A stretch of DNA of 64,000 bases from Globisporangium splendens (GCA_006386115.1 VFIW01000009.1:744001-808000); one strand, 5' to 3'. Positions 31,719 through 43,522 are shown, numbered from the stretch's first letter. The notes: generated from the letters alone by a model not told the origin. Numbers and translations are program-made.

Positions 31719-32042
31719 ATGGGAAAGCGAAAGACTCGAGAACCGGAAATCGTCGGATCCTCTTTTGCGCCGCTCTCCACCAACGCTGAAAATCTTGATC
31801 GTCTGCGCACTAAGTTCTCCCAAGCATTGGAGCGTCAATTCAGTCTCATCAAGCATATGCGCAACGAGATCCCCAACTGCCACAGCCACGTCGAAAGAAA
31901 CGCGCTTCAAGAACTCACAGATCGTCTGCTCAGTCGTCTCAACCAAGTCGAAACTCTAATCACGACATTCACGGACCGTAAAATCAAAGAAGTCAAGAGC
32001 GATCAAGAGGAGCGCAGTTCCAAGGAGAGTAGAACCGAGTAA
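31719..32042 (+). CDS. Element A small ORF upstream of gag-pol
   Basis: 107 residues from ATG 31719 (the frame opens a little earlier). Start MGKRKTREPEIVGSS is basic; the rest is a likely helical/coiled-coil stretch (LRTKFSQALERQFSLIKHM, ALQELTDRLLSRLNQVETL) ending in a charged tail. It ends 216 bp before the gag-pol ATG and is in a separate frame. Gypsy elements do not usually have a leader ORF of this kind. No domain recognised. Confidence 0.6.
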   Translation: MGKRKTREPEIVGSSFAPLSTNAENLDRLRTKFSQALERQFSLIKHMRNEIPNCHSHVERNALQELTDRLLSRLNQVETLITTFTDRKIKEVKSDQEERSSKESRTE

Positions 32043-32258
32043 AAGTGATCCCACAATTTCAAGTTGCGTCAAGAGAGGCCATCAAGTTGCGAGTGACCAG
32101 TATCAAGTCTAATTCAAGCTTCATTTCCAAGACTTCAGAAGTAAAATTTATCTCAAAGTAGTGTAGAAAATTGAAAACAATAATCGCAATAAAAGAAGAA
32201 GAAAAGAATAGGAAAGAAATGCAAAAGAGAAACCAATATCAACAATTAGTATATCATC

Positions 32259-35200
32259 ATGGCGTCTCGAGAACTGCTCAGACAATTTGAAGAAATCTCC
32301 GAGAGGCAGCAGCGCCTAATGGAAGAGTTGGCGCGCAAGGAGACAAGAGTGGAAGGTATCTCATTGCCTCATTTCTCAGGAGCAATTGGTGAATCAGTCG
32401 ACCTCTGCTTCGACCATGTGATGAGGTTCCTGGCCGCCAAAAATATCAACTGGGAAGAAGAAGCGAATGGACCGCGCATTGTCGCGATGATGACCGCCAA
32501 CTTTCGAGGAAACGCCGCAGCATGGTGCATGTTGAACCGCGACAAGGTCCACGACATCCAAGAACTCATGCACAATCTCACGAAAGAGTTTGTGCCGCGG
32601 GACAATCAGCGACGGTTGCGAGACAAGTTGTACAACCTACGCCAAAGTCGGTGTCAATCCCTAGAAGACTGCATCGGCAAGTATCGGATGCTTTTGATGC
32701 AGATCCGCGACATCAGCGAACTGGATAAAATCACGTACTTTACTCGTGGTCTTCTACCGCAGCTGGGTCGGGAAGTCGAGTACCGCCACTGCGATGATAT
32801 TTCCGAGTGTTTTTCTGTTGCTTTGGAATATTATCGTACTTATTTTGGTGGATCGTTCCGGCAGCAAAGTGACAATCGACAGCGCTTCAGTCCAAGACCG
32901 TCCCCGCAATCAAGATTCCGTCCGCACTCTCAGCCATTTCCAAGATTCGAACGTCCAACCCGAACGTTCCCAAGTTACGATGGTCCCGAACCAATGGAGA
33001 TCGACAATGCCCAAGTTCGTCGAAGTCATCAAGTGCCAAATCGTCCACATAAACATTGTTCCTACTGCAAGAAGTCCGGTCACTTAATCAATGAACGCTT
33101 CAAGAAACAGAACAACGATGCCCGCCGAGAAAATCAACAACGTTCAAGCCATCGACCGCCAAGAAGAACAAATGTGAACTACTTTGAATACGACGAGAAT
33201 AAAGAAGAGCATGAGTATGAAGCCAACAATTTCTATGTCCAACCGAGAAGTCAAGAAGATCCAACACCAGAAACAAGTGAAGAAGAAATCATTCAGCAAG
33301 AAGTAAAGGAGCATGGTGAAAACGAACTGGTTCGAATGCCAGCGAAATGTAACGGCAAAGATATCGTAGTGATGTTTGACAGCGGTGCCACCGACAACAT
33401 CATCAAGCCAGGGACAATTAATACGCTCACCGAGGAACTGCGAATCAAGGTCAACAGATTCGATGGAACTAGCACGACTACTCAATCCACACGAAAAGGA
33501 GAAGTTGTTGTTGAAGTTTGTGGTCGCAAGTTCAAAATCCCTGTGATGGAGTGGAAAATGGGTGACACTCAGGATCTAATCCTAGGCAAACCGTTCTACC
33601 ATTGGTATGATCCACAAATCAACTATCGCACTCATGAAGTATTTTTCAAACCAGAAGTAGACGCCACTCTGGCTATCCAAGTATCCAGCGCCGAGTTCAA
33701 GCAAAAGCTCAAGAAACAAGAATACGAAGAAGTATATCGCGTTAAGATTTGTCAAGTTGCAACCGAGATTACCAAGACTCCACCAGATGTGCAGAAACTG
33801 ATCAATAAATACCAAGATGCCTTTCCGGAAGCGCTACCGGATGGGTTGCCTCCTCGACGACGTGTCGAGTTTGAACTGTGTATGAGACCAGACGCCACGC
33901 CAAGTAACCATCCACCGTTTCGACTCTCCAAGACGGAGCAGGATGCTTTAGACGTCTTCGTCGAAGAAAAGCTCAAGAAAGGCTGGATTGAATTGTCCGA
34001 CTCGCCATGGGTGTCAAATGTGTTTGGCATCCCAAAGAAAGACCCAAGTTCCGGCAAACAAACGTCAAGATCGGAGTGGATCCGCTCAGGCAATTCTACT
34101 CTACCGATTCGTTGGGTAATTGATTACCGGTACGTCAACTCGCAAACGGTAGTCCCGAAGATCCCGTTGCCACGAATCGAAGAGCTCTTTGATAAGATGC
34201 AAGGCGCATCAGTATTTTCGGTTTTAGATCTCGCTCAGGGTTACCATCAAATGCGAGTCTCACCGGAATCGCGCAAGTACACTGCATTTCGCACACACTC
34301 AGAGACCTATCAATGGTGTGTTGCGCCAATGGGCTTAGCGGGAATGCCAGGCGTATGGTCACGTCTTATGCGCATTCTGTTCGGAAAATACCCGTTCATC
34401 GTCGTGTATCTCGACGACATTTGTGTCTTCTCCACCACCATGGAAGAGCACATCAAGCATTTGGGTATCCTGTTTGAAGTACTGCGTCGTGAGAAATTAT
34501 ATGCGCATGAAGCGAAATGTCACTTTGCTGCAACTTCTGTCAACTTCCTCGGACACACCATCTCTGCTCAAGGACTTACGGTCGACACGAAGAAGACTGA
34601 CGCTATCGCGAAATGGCCAACTCCGACAAATCAAAAAGAATTGCTGAGTTTTCTCGGACTTGCAGGATATTATCGACGTTTTATCTGCAACTTTGCAACG
34701 CTCGCATTGCCATTGAGCTCGTTGGTGAAGAAAGACACCAAGTGGGAATGGAATGAACCGCAGCGAATGGCTTTTAATGCACTGAAGGATGCGCTTCAGC
34801 GAGCACCTGTGCTTAAACTGCCTGACTTTGATCGTGAATTTATTGTCACGACCGATGCTTCCGGGTACTGTGTTGGTGGTGTACTCTCGCAAAAATATGG
34901 CTCCGCGGATCATCCAATCGCGTTTTACTCCAAGAAGCTGGGCACGCACGAGCTCAATTGGCCAACGCACGAGAAAGAACTTTTTGCCATCAAGATGGGA
35001 TTGGAGAAGTGGCGTCACTGTCTTTACGGTAGACCCTTTATCCTATTTACTGACAACAGTGCATGTTCATGGCTGTTGCATCATCCCAAAGTATCCGCCA
35101 AACTCGCGCGTTATTTGACGTTCTTTGCGCAGTTCGATTTCCAGATCCATCACGTCAGTGGGAGCTTAAACGCCGTTGCAGACGCACTCTCACGCCAGCC

Positions 35201-36854
35201 ACAAGACGTCGGTTCGATTCAATTCCATCGCTGCACTGCCGACTGCCGCCCACACGCGCTCAAGTATCGTAGTACCTTTCGAGCCACGACCATGCCGAAA
35301 GAATTTGCTGGGGGAGAGTCTGTGCCTCAAATTCATTCCGCCATGGCCGCGTCATACAGTTCAATATCTCTCGCACCTGCCGAGCGCAATGCTTTCATCA
35401 GCGCTTATACAAAGGATAAGAAGTTTCGCGACGCATGGGAAAACCAAGACACGTCGGATAAGTTCGTAAAGATGGATGAGCTGCTCTATCTCCGCACGAA
35501 GATCATCGCGAGTTTCCATGATTCAGCCATCGCAGCGCATCCAGGTATCCGTCGAACATACCTCCGAATTGTGCAATGGTACTATTGGAAGAGTATAGAA
35601 AAAGACATCCATGACTACGTCAGCAGCTGTGAGACATGTGCAAGATGGAAGCACAGCAATGCAAAGAAGAATGGCAAGCTGATTCCGATCGCTATCCCAG
35701 AAGAATGCTGGGAAGTTGTTTCAATGGACTTCATCACCGGACTCCCAGAATCGAATGGATTCGATGCGATTTTCACAGTCGTCGACAAACTCTCCAAGCG
35801 AGCAAAATACGTCGCAGTCAAGACTACCGACGACGCAGAAAAAAATGCCCACGTCTTCTTCGATAACGTCGTTCGCCACCACGGCATGACAGCTGTGATC
35901 ATAAGTGACAGAGATCCGAAGTTCACGTCGCACTTTTGGCGCTCGTTAGCGAAGATTATGGGAATCAAGTTGAACATGACCACGTCACATCGTGCCCAAG
36001 CTGATGGTCAAACTGAACGACAAAACATGATATTGGAAGACGCTCTTCGGTGCATGACACCGTACCACGGTCGTGACTGGTCAGAAAAACTGACAACGAC
36101 AGAGTACGCTCACGCAACATTAACCAGCGCTTCAACTGGACTTTCGCCGTTTGAAATCGACACTGGACGTAAGGAGCGTCATCCGGTGGGTCTACCCGCA
36201 GCAAGTAAGATAAGTAAACGCAAAGAAACAACCGATCTTGCTGAGATTGCAAAAACCTTCCACGATGAGAGAGAAAAGATAATTGACAAAGCGAAGAAGC
36301 AACTTAAGCAAGCACAAGAGTCTCAGAAACGCTACTACGACCAAAAGCAAATCAGCGTCACATTCAAGACTGGAGACTTAGTGATGCTCGATACACGTCA
36401 CATGTAGCTTCAACACGCGGCACAAGACATGGAAGTGAAAAGAACCAAACTCGCGGCAAGGAAGATCGGACCGTTTCCGATTGAGAAGGTGATCAACGAC
36501 AACGTCGCCAAGTTAAAACTGCCAAGTCGCATGAAGAGGATGAATCCGTCGTTTAACGTTGACATCTTATCTCCCTATGTGCCGAATCATGACCGCTTCA
36601 AAACACGACCGCTCCCGAAAGCATCACGCGTCTACATTGATGAAGATACCGGCGACGAAATGTATATCGTCGAGAAGTTACTTCGCCAACGCCGAGTAAA
36701 CCGCAAGACGCAATGGTTGATAAAGTGGCACGGCTATCCTGAGCACGAAGCCACTTGGGAAAATGAAGACAACGTCAAAAACGTCTCCAATTGGAATGTT
36801 CTCGTCGGAGAATATCAAGAGCTTCAACGAGAAGTCAATCGCGGGAGGATGTAA
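32259..36854 (+). CDS. Element A gag-pol polyprotein with one in-frame stop
   Basis: Open for 1,382 codons to a TAG at 36405-36407, then open in the same frame for another 149 codons to 36854. Order: Retrotrans_gag domain (ANFRGNAAAWCMLN ... LYNLRQSRCQSLEDCIGKY); zinc knuckle CSYCKKSGHLINER, where the last ligand is Arg instead of Cys; aspartic protease (VMFDSGATDNII); reverse transcriptase with YLDD in VVYLDDICVFS; RNase H (TTDASGYCVGGVL); integrase zinc-binding and DDE core (VSMDFITG, ISDRDPKF, TERQNMILEDAL); then, past the stop, the GPF/Y-like region (IGPFPIEKV) and a chromodomain (YIVEKLLRQRRVNRKTQWL, WHGYPEHEATWE). The single TAG and the knuckle substitution are the only lesions I see. 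Confidence 0.9.
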
Positions 36855-37197
36855 GGGCCGACGGTACCATGATGGCACAATGTGCCAATATTTCGGTACA
36901 TCGGAATGTTGGTAGATGTTTGTGACATCTATAGGAATGATTGTATGTTTATGCATAGGTAAAGATAGGACGAGAATCCATCTGTTATCTCAGAAGCCCT
37001 CCTGTCCACACAAAATGAAGAAAAATCAGATATGAGAAAATCCAGTAAAAAATCAAGTAGCACACAAGTGAAAGAACACGAGTAGGAAGAGCCCCAAGGT
37101 GAGCAAGGACTAGCAACGAAGTAGTTGAGTTTTTTTCTTAAACAGTTTTCTCAATCTCACTTCTCAATTTACCATCAAACACTCAAGCCTCCTCACA
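36850..37197 (+). repeat. Element A 3' LTR
   Basis: TGTAAGGGCCGACGG to CCTCCTCACA, the same length as the 5' LTR (348 bp). It overlaps the last codons of gag-pol by five bases. Confidence 0.93.
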
Positions 37198-37555
37198 CAC
37201 AACCATATTCTGCATGAGGTACCCGTCTTTTTACAATGACAGTAAGAAGAAAATCAGCTTTACCTTTGGGGTCGTATGGTAGTAGTGGCGGTACGGGACT
37301 CGCTCTTTCGCGGACAGGAAATGATTCCACACCGCCGTCCCTGTAGTCTGGATATCAAACGGAAACACCTTGTTGCCGAACACCTCCATGACCTGGCCGT
37401 GGCTTTCGCCCGTGAGCATCTTGGCGGCCACGTGCGGCGCCTCGCTTCGTGCAAGGCTTGTGGCAGCGAGCAGAGCGTCGATCTCGCTATACGTGGCGTG
37501 GACTCCAGCGAGCAAGCTTTCGAAGACCTGGTTGGCCGTCCAGTCGGATGTCGGC
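37198..37555 (-). pseudogene. START-like 3' part of a bZIP/START (M96-type) gene
   Basis: On the minus strand the segment 37555-37266 reads SDWTANQVFESLLAGVHATY, SEIDALLAATSLARSEAPHV and VFGNKVFPFDIQTTGTAVW, the pattern of the START-like domain in the oomycete M96 mating-specific family. A GTAAAG donor follows, then a short intron and about 27 bases of the next exon (encoding LMQNMVV) that run straight into the element A LTR at 37197. On the other side the reading frame is cut at 37556 by the family B LTR. The missing 5' half is at 60392-61240. Broken on both sides by retrotransposons and so non-functional. Confidence 0.82.
37551..37555. repeat. Left target-site duplication (tcggc) of the family B array
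   Basis: The five bases tcggc abut the LTR at 37556 and recur at 60392-60396 immediately after the LTR that ends at 60391. Together they bracket the whole 22.8-kb B array. Confidence 0.85.
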
Positions 37556-38174
37556 TGTAATGGGGCGCTGTTCACAACTGTCCCCCAAACACGGCACACA
37601 CGCTTGTGCGACGAGGAAGCAATCCCGACTTGGAGGGAGAGAAGAACGACTTGAGGGCTTGAGAGAAAATTTGCAACTGAATTAAAATGCTTATGGTTCC
37701 TGTCGCTACTTGTAAATGAACCCCAAGGGATCCTACACGTTTTATAACTAAAACCTAAACATACACAATAAATCCTATGAATCTGATATATAAAACCTTG
37801 GGTACACTGAGGTTGAACCCACGAGATCTTCGAGAAGCTTGAACTTGAAGTCCCGTGGAAAATTCCCTGCAAAGTGATTGGCTACAGCCACTCACTTTAG
37901 GTGGCAGAGACACGTCGGTCTCATCACCTGTGCAGTTTCCCAAGTAGGAACCATCACTCTGTACTGATTAGTACATGTGAACAACATTCTGCACTGATCA
38001 GCACAGAGAGCGCTCGTGACGTCATGGGATGACGTCACATGTGCATGTGGGGACTGTCGTACTGTAATCCCTTTGTTATTTGTCTCTCCACAATGCACAC
38101 TGAAGGTGGTGTGTGGCACACTAGATCTGAGAACAGATCCACCTTCATGTAATGGCTAGGTATAGCCCATTACA
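37556..38174 (-). repeat. Family B LTR (3' LTR of B1)
   Basis: TGTAATGG to CCATTACA termini. Contains the paired TGACGTCA sites at 38017-38037. A polypurine tract (AAGGAGGGGA in coding sense) abuts it at about 38177-38190. Confidence 0.9.
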
Positions 38175-38250
38175 TCATCCCCTCCTTAAAGTCACAAGTA
38201 CCTTGCGTACTTTTGCAGACCTTTCGGAGCAGTTCACTTTCCAATCGGCC

Positions 38251-39311
38251 ATGAAGCGACCAAGTGACCAAGTGAACCAAGGTGAAGAACGTCCGTTGTC
38301 CAAGCGACAGCAGACAGCTCCAGAACTCTTCGACGTATCCTCCATTCTGAAGAAGAAGGGGGATCTCGAGTTCTACAAGGAGCGGTTCTTCAGTTGGCGT
38401 CGGATCAACAATCGTGATCCGAACCAACACATCGCAGCCCAGAGAGACTCATGGCGAACATTTGTTCGTCTTGAGAACGAGAACAAGATGGAGCGTCTTC
38501 TTCGTCGTGGCAACGCTCGTGCCGAAAGAAGAACTCCTGCTGACGACAGAGCGAATCCCAGCTCTGGTCGTCGTAGTGTCGCCCCTGGCGACGCTACAAG
38601 TGGTTCTCGTAGCTGCGGACCACGTCGGGAACATCAGACTCCATCGTCTGACGTGGTTCCCACGTGTCCGAGCTCGGTGGATATCCACGCCACCGAACTC
38701 TGTAGAAGCGTTGAGGCTCAACCGCTTCTTCCCACGAGTCGGTCGATCCTCATGATCAACAATCGACTCAACCACCCAGCGATGATCTCCCTGAGAGTCT
38801 ATCAATGGGGGTGGGGCTGAACGCGAAAACGATTGAGCGACTCTGGAAGTGGAAGAGTGCTCATCACGCTCAGATTGAGACACTGGAAGTTCGCGATGCG
38901 ATCCTTTCGGATCGGTGCGAGAGCCTCGAGGACCAAGTGAAGGAGCAGGAGTCGCGGATCGACTCGCTGACCTTTGGTCCCGCTCAGTATCGGGCTTTGG
39001 AGTCCCGTTTCGAGCAACGGTTCGAGCAAGTCCAGGGCGAACTTGAGCGACTCCAAAAGACTGAGAAGGCTCGTGAAATGCATCACGAACGTCTACTGCG
39101 CTCTGTGGAAGAGGCAGGGACGGCTCTTGAGGTACTCCGCAAGGAGTATAACTCGCGCCTTCTCGTGCTGGAAGCTGTGAAGGAGGAGTCCTTCGATGTG
39201 CTTCAGCGCCTTTACGCCGAGAAGAATCTCCAAAGCGATGAGCTGTTTGCTCTTCGCAATCAAGTGGAGAGTCTTCAAGATCAGCTTGATCGTTTGCGGA
39301 AGATCTCGTAG
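38251..39311 (+). CDS. Family B antisense ORF, B1 copy (coiled-coil protein)
   Basis: Plus-strand frame opposite to pol, beginning 77 bp inside the 3' LTR with MKRPSDQVNQ and a basic KRQQ patch. It continues through FYKERFFSWRRINNRDP and an Arg/Ser-rich middle. At about 38715 one G is missing compared with the B2 copy, shifting the frame. The second part (38805-39311) is an unbroken coiled coil: KTIERLWKWKSAHHAQIETL, CESLEDQVKEQESRIDSL, RFEQVQGELERLQK, ending at a TAG (39309-39311). Without the missing base the product is about 353 residues. It lies antisense to the pol linker and chromodomain. No known family recognised; nuclear location is guessed from the basic patch. Confidence 0.65.
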
Positions 39312-42300
39312 GATCCGCTGATCCGCTTGGAAGGTAAGGCTTCAGTCTACCCACATAAAATGTAGGGTGTAGACGCATGCGTGTAGGTATGTCTAGCGTA
39401 TAGGCATCACCATTGCATTTAACCACCTTGAACGGTCCAATGAACCTTGGCAGAAGCTTCGAGCTTCCCAAGTTGGACACTGCATGTTCAGGCAGATTTG
39501 CCGCACTAAGCAATACAAGATCATTGATCTTATACACTTGCTTGTTCTTCCTTCCGCTCTTGTCTGCTTGTTCCTTTTGCAGATCCTGAGCCTTCGCGAT
39601 TGCGTCTCGAACAAACCTCACAACGGCTTGTCTCCTCACAATAAAGTCATCGACTTGCTGTTCCTCACGACTAGTGATGTCGTTGAGGGGTTTCATCGAG
39701 TCAAAGTTGGCTTTTAACTCGGCAACAGCATTCAGGTCATACGACGACTGCGGCTTATTGCCTTTAGCCGTAGTCCCTCCCCCACTTAAGGTAGAGACCT
39801 CACCCATTATGGAAGCAGGCACTCGAGGATGAATGCCATAGTTCACATAAAATGGAGAGTGACCTGTCGAGACATGCGTGGAGTTGTTCAACGCAAACTC
39901 TGCGAGAGGGAGAAACTCACTCCACTCTTTGAAAGACGTCGCATAACTGCGCAACACGTCTTCCAGGACACGATTCACTCGTTCAGTTTGACCATCCGTT
40001 TCAGGATGTGCCGCTGTTGACATGGCCAACTTGGTGTCCAGAAGTCCGAACAGTGCACGCCAAAACTTGGACGTAAACCGAGTGTCACGGTCAGACACGA
40101 TCTCAACGGGCAGGCCATGCAGACGGAATACGACGTCTACAAAGACCTTGGCCGTCATTTCGGCTGAGATCTTGTCCGAAACAGGCGCAAGATGGACCAT
40201 CTTGCTGAATCGGTCCACAAACACAAGGATGCCATTGCGTCCGTGTTTGTCACGTGGAAGTCCGAATATGAAATCCATACTCACAGACTTCCAACTGTCC
40301 GATGGGACAGGTAATGAACGAAGTGGTGCCTGAGTGGAACCAGAAGGTTTCACTCGTTGGCAGATCTCGCAAGTCCTCACATACTTGCGAACCCACTTGT
40401 ACATGTGTGGCCAGTAGTAATCCCGGGAAAGACTGAGAAATGTTTTCTCACGTCCGAGATGGCCACCCGAAGGACTGTCATGGTACTCATACAAGAGTCG
40501 ATGACGCAGACCTTCGTCGTTGGGAACAACAACCCTTGCTGTATCCCCTTGTTCAACCGCGTAGTACAACAACCCATTGTGTACTCGGAAGCGGTGAACT
40601 CGCGACCTTGTGCGAGACGGAAGCCTTGCAGTGCTTTGTCCGAAGGGTCCTTGAAATACTTCAACAAGTCCTGACATGTTTCGTCAGACTTGTACCCTTC
40701 GACGATCTCTTCTCGCACTGTAGTCGTTGCTTGCACTGCGATCGCTTGAACATCTTCGCAGAGTCGACACGCTCCGTCCGTGTCTTCACTCTTGGTCTTC
40801 GGATCGTAATCCGGACGTCTTGACAGCGCATCGGCTAAGATGTTCGTCTTGCCTGGCTTGTAGTGTACAACAAAGTTGTACTCTGCAAAGAAGGAGAACC
40901 ATCTCGCCATTCTTTGCGACAAGTGAGGAGTCTTTACCGCTGTACGCAGCGACGCATGATCTGTGTAGATCGCAAAGCGCTCCTCGCCAAGCAGATACAC
41001 ACGGAACTTGACCAAAGAATACTTCATCGCAAGAAGTTCTTTGTCATGAACTGGGTAGTTCCGTTCTGCGGGTCGGAGTTGTCGTGACTGATACGACACA
41101 ACTCGCTCATGACCCTCATCATCGTGTTGCATCAAGGCGCAACCGATGGCATAGTCGCTTGCATCGCAAACCACATGAAAAGGCTTGTCGTGGTTTGCAA
41201 TTGCCAGCACGGGAGCTTCTCGCAGACTCCTCTTCACTTCGGCAAATGCCATTTGGTGGTCACTGGACCACTCCCACTCAATGTCCTTCTTCAGGAGCTG
41301 TGTGAGGGGTTGCACCAACGCTGCATAATTGCGCGTGTACTTGTGCAAGTAATTGGCCAAACCCAGCCATTGTCTCAGCTGTTTGACATTCTGAGGCACA
41401 GGCCAATCGTCAATAGCTTTGACCTTCTCCGGATCGACTCGAACGCCATGCTTTCCCACAAAGCAGCCGAGAACGGGGATCTCTGGTGCAAAGAATATGC
41501 ACTTCTTCAGGTTAGCGTAGAGCTTGTTCTCTCGCATGACCTGAAAGACTTGACGAAGATGGTCAAGATGAACATCAACGTCAGACTTTTCACCCGTGGT
41601 TTTACTATGAACGAATATATCGTCAAAGTAACTCGGTGCAAACCCTCTCAATGGACGAAGTAAATTCGTGACCATCCTATTGAAAGTCGCAGGAGCGTTC
41701 TTCAAACCCTGTGGCATCACTAACCATTCCCACAGCATACCACTCGGGGTACTCACTGCAGTTAGTGGTACATCATCTTCGCGCATTCGAATCTGATAGA
41801 ACCCATCTTTCAGATCGATAGCACTAAAGACGGTGCTGCCAACCATTCCATCAAGGATCATATCCTTGCGTGGAACCGGAGTTTGGGCTGGAATGGTAGC
41901 GTCGTTCAGCTTGTTGAAAGCGTGGACGATGCGCCAACCACCAGTTGCCTTCTTCACACAGAAGGTTGGGCTACAATGTGGAGACTTGCTCTCTCGCACA
42001 TGCCCAGCCTTGGCACGTTGCGCAAAGAACTCGTCGATCGCAACGACTTGTTCTCTTGGCAACGGCCACTGCCGTGTGATACAATACTTCGTGCCAGGAA
42101 GTATGTCAATCTCATGACGAACGCCTCTATCGAATGGCAGTTCGTCCGGCACCTTGTCTGGGAATATGTCCTCATATTCCTTGACAAGTTCATACACGGG
42201 GTTCGTCTTGAGAGCATCCCATGACTGCTCCTCGAACCTTTCCTTCCGTGTCTTCTCATCGAACACTTCAGCCTCCGTTGCTGATACTGTGTTGATGTCT

Positions 42301-42902
42301 TCTGCATCGTCAACATCGACGATCATGCAGACCTGCGAAATTTCGCCTTTCGCTAGGCTACGCTTCAGCGTCTTCTTGCTCATCCATGGCAAGGAAATCA
42401 ACTCTTCGACTGAGCTTGGAGGATTTTCAATCTTCACGTGACGGATTACATCCACGTCACCATCTTCATTGTAGACCGCGATATTCGCAAACTCGCTTGA
42501 AATGTCTTGTGCTTGGACACTTCCTTCGTCGTCTTGACTTGTACCTTGATCAGGGGCACACGGGACACTCTTCTTGCTGGTCTTCTTCTTCTTCTCTCGG
42601 GATGGCTCTTCGGCTCTTTTCCCATTCGTTTCTTCCACGCACATCGCCTCATCCATGGGGTCGATGGCAAAGGAGACAGTCTTTTTCTGGCGCCTGACTG
42701 CTCCACCTCCAGTAGTCTTCTTCAAGATGGGTACCGCTCGTGAACATGGGGGCCATCGCACACCGCAATATCACGAGGGTCATCGGGATCTCTTCCACAG
42801 ATGTGTAAACCCACACCACTTCATCCGTTGTCACACAGCTCAAGTCAGCATCGTGTGACTTGTCAACGGAGATCTTCATCTTCACCCAGTCAATGCTAGG
42901 TT
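38449..42902 (-). pseudogene. B1 pol: protease end, RT, RNase H, integrase, broken chromodomain
   Basis: Two long overlapping frames, 42761-40377 and 40677-38449, give RT (DDIFVHS in a SYFDD context), RNase H (VVCDASDYAIGCAL), integrase zinc finger (SPSGGHLGREKTFLSLS ... CEICQRVKP) and DDE core (SMDFIFGLP, VSDRDTRF, DGQTERVNRVLEDVL). Compared with B2 there are single-base losses near 42780, about 40620-40640 and about 38715. The last also destroys the chromodomain frame. At 42902 the reading frame is cut by element C and resumes at 51660. The product cannot be made as one polyprotein. Confidence 0.88.
42898..42902. repeat. Left target-site duplication (aggtt) of element C
   Basis: aggtt precedes the element C LTR at 42903 and is repeated at 51655-51659. 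The undisturbed B2 copy has a single aggtt at the matching place (about 58300). Confidence 0.95.
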
Positions 42903-43450
42903 TGTAACGGGGTCACACGCTAAGTTGCACCGCAGCAACTTAGCTCAATCTGTTGGCATTGGACTAAGTCCGCATGCAACTAAAGTTTCCGTACTTAGCT
43001 ACGAGAAACACCAAAGCAGCCGATCCATTAGGTTCGCCGCACTTACTCGAACCACAAAGGTAGCCAAGCTACTCTGATTAGAGGCCGGTCACAGACACGA
43101 CTCTCATAGGCTAAAACTATATGCTTTTAGACCAATTGAATAACACGGCAATTCAGAGCCATTCACTTATGTCCACATTGAAATAAGCGGAGGTTCACTA
43201 TGCTAGATAGTGAACTAAAGATAACTCAGGGTATCCTGCAAAGGGCAACCCCCAACAAATAAACAGTTCCATTTTTACCTCTGACTAAGTCTTTAGTTAT
43301 TGACGGTTACTCTATAGAGATCTATAGGTAACCGATCGTTGCACTGCAGGAAGCAGGCAACAGCTCTTGGAACAGAGTCCTTGAGAGAAGTCGTGCACAC
43401 GCTTCCTCACACACGTACCGTGCTGCGTAACTCGGAAGTGTCCGGTTACA
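42903..43450 (+). repeat. Element C 5' LTR
   Basis: TGTAACGGGG to CGGTTACA. Close to its start is a hairpin-forming TAAGTTGC/GCAACTTA inverted repeat. A near-identical partner lies at 51107-51654. Confidence 0.95.
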
Positions 43451-43452
43451 AC

Positions 43453-43461
43453 TGGTAGCAC
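43453..43461 (+). promoter_or_regulatory. Element C primer-binding site
   Basis: TGGTAGCAC, two bases after the LTR, identical to the element A site and compatible with an initiator-Met-type tRNA primer. Confidence 0.6.
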
Positions 43462-43522
43462 TCGTAGTCAATCTACGACCCGGCAGAGGTGACTGCCTGA
43501 ATCGCTTCCTCAAGGATTCACC

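Larger units (their letters stand above)
31095..37197 (+). mobile_element. Element A: Gypsy/chromovirus LTR retrotransposon, nearly intact
   Basis: A 6.1-kb element with two 348-bp LTRs (31095-31442 and 36850-37197), a primer-binding site two bases after the 5' LTR, a small upstream ORF, a single gag-pol ORF with chromodomain, and a polypurine tract GGGAGGA at 36843-36849. The LTRs differ at roughly 14 positions (about 4%, hand count), so it is older than element C. Flanking bases (agtat and cacaa) do not form a target duplication, which points to rearrangement of one flank after insertion. The right flank is the broken bZIP/START gene. Confidence 0.93.

Noticed and set aside
31090..37202. 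Target-site duplication for element A
   Set aside because: The five bases on each side (agtat, cacaa) differ, and shifting the boundary by a few bases does not produce a match.
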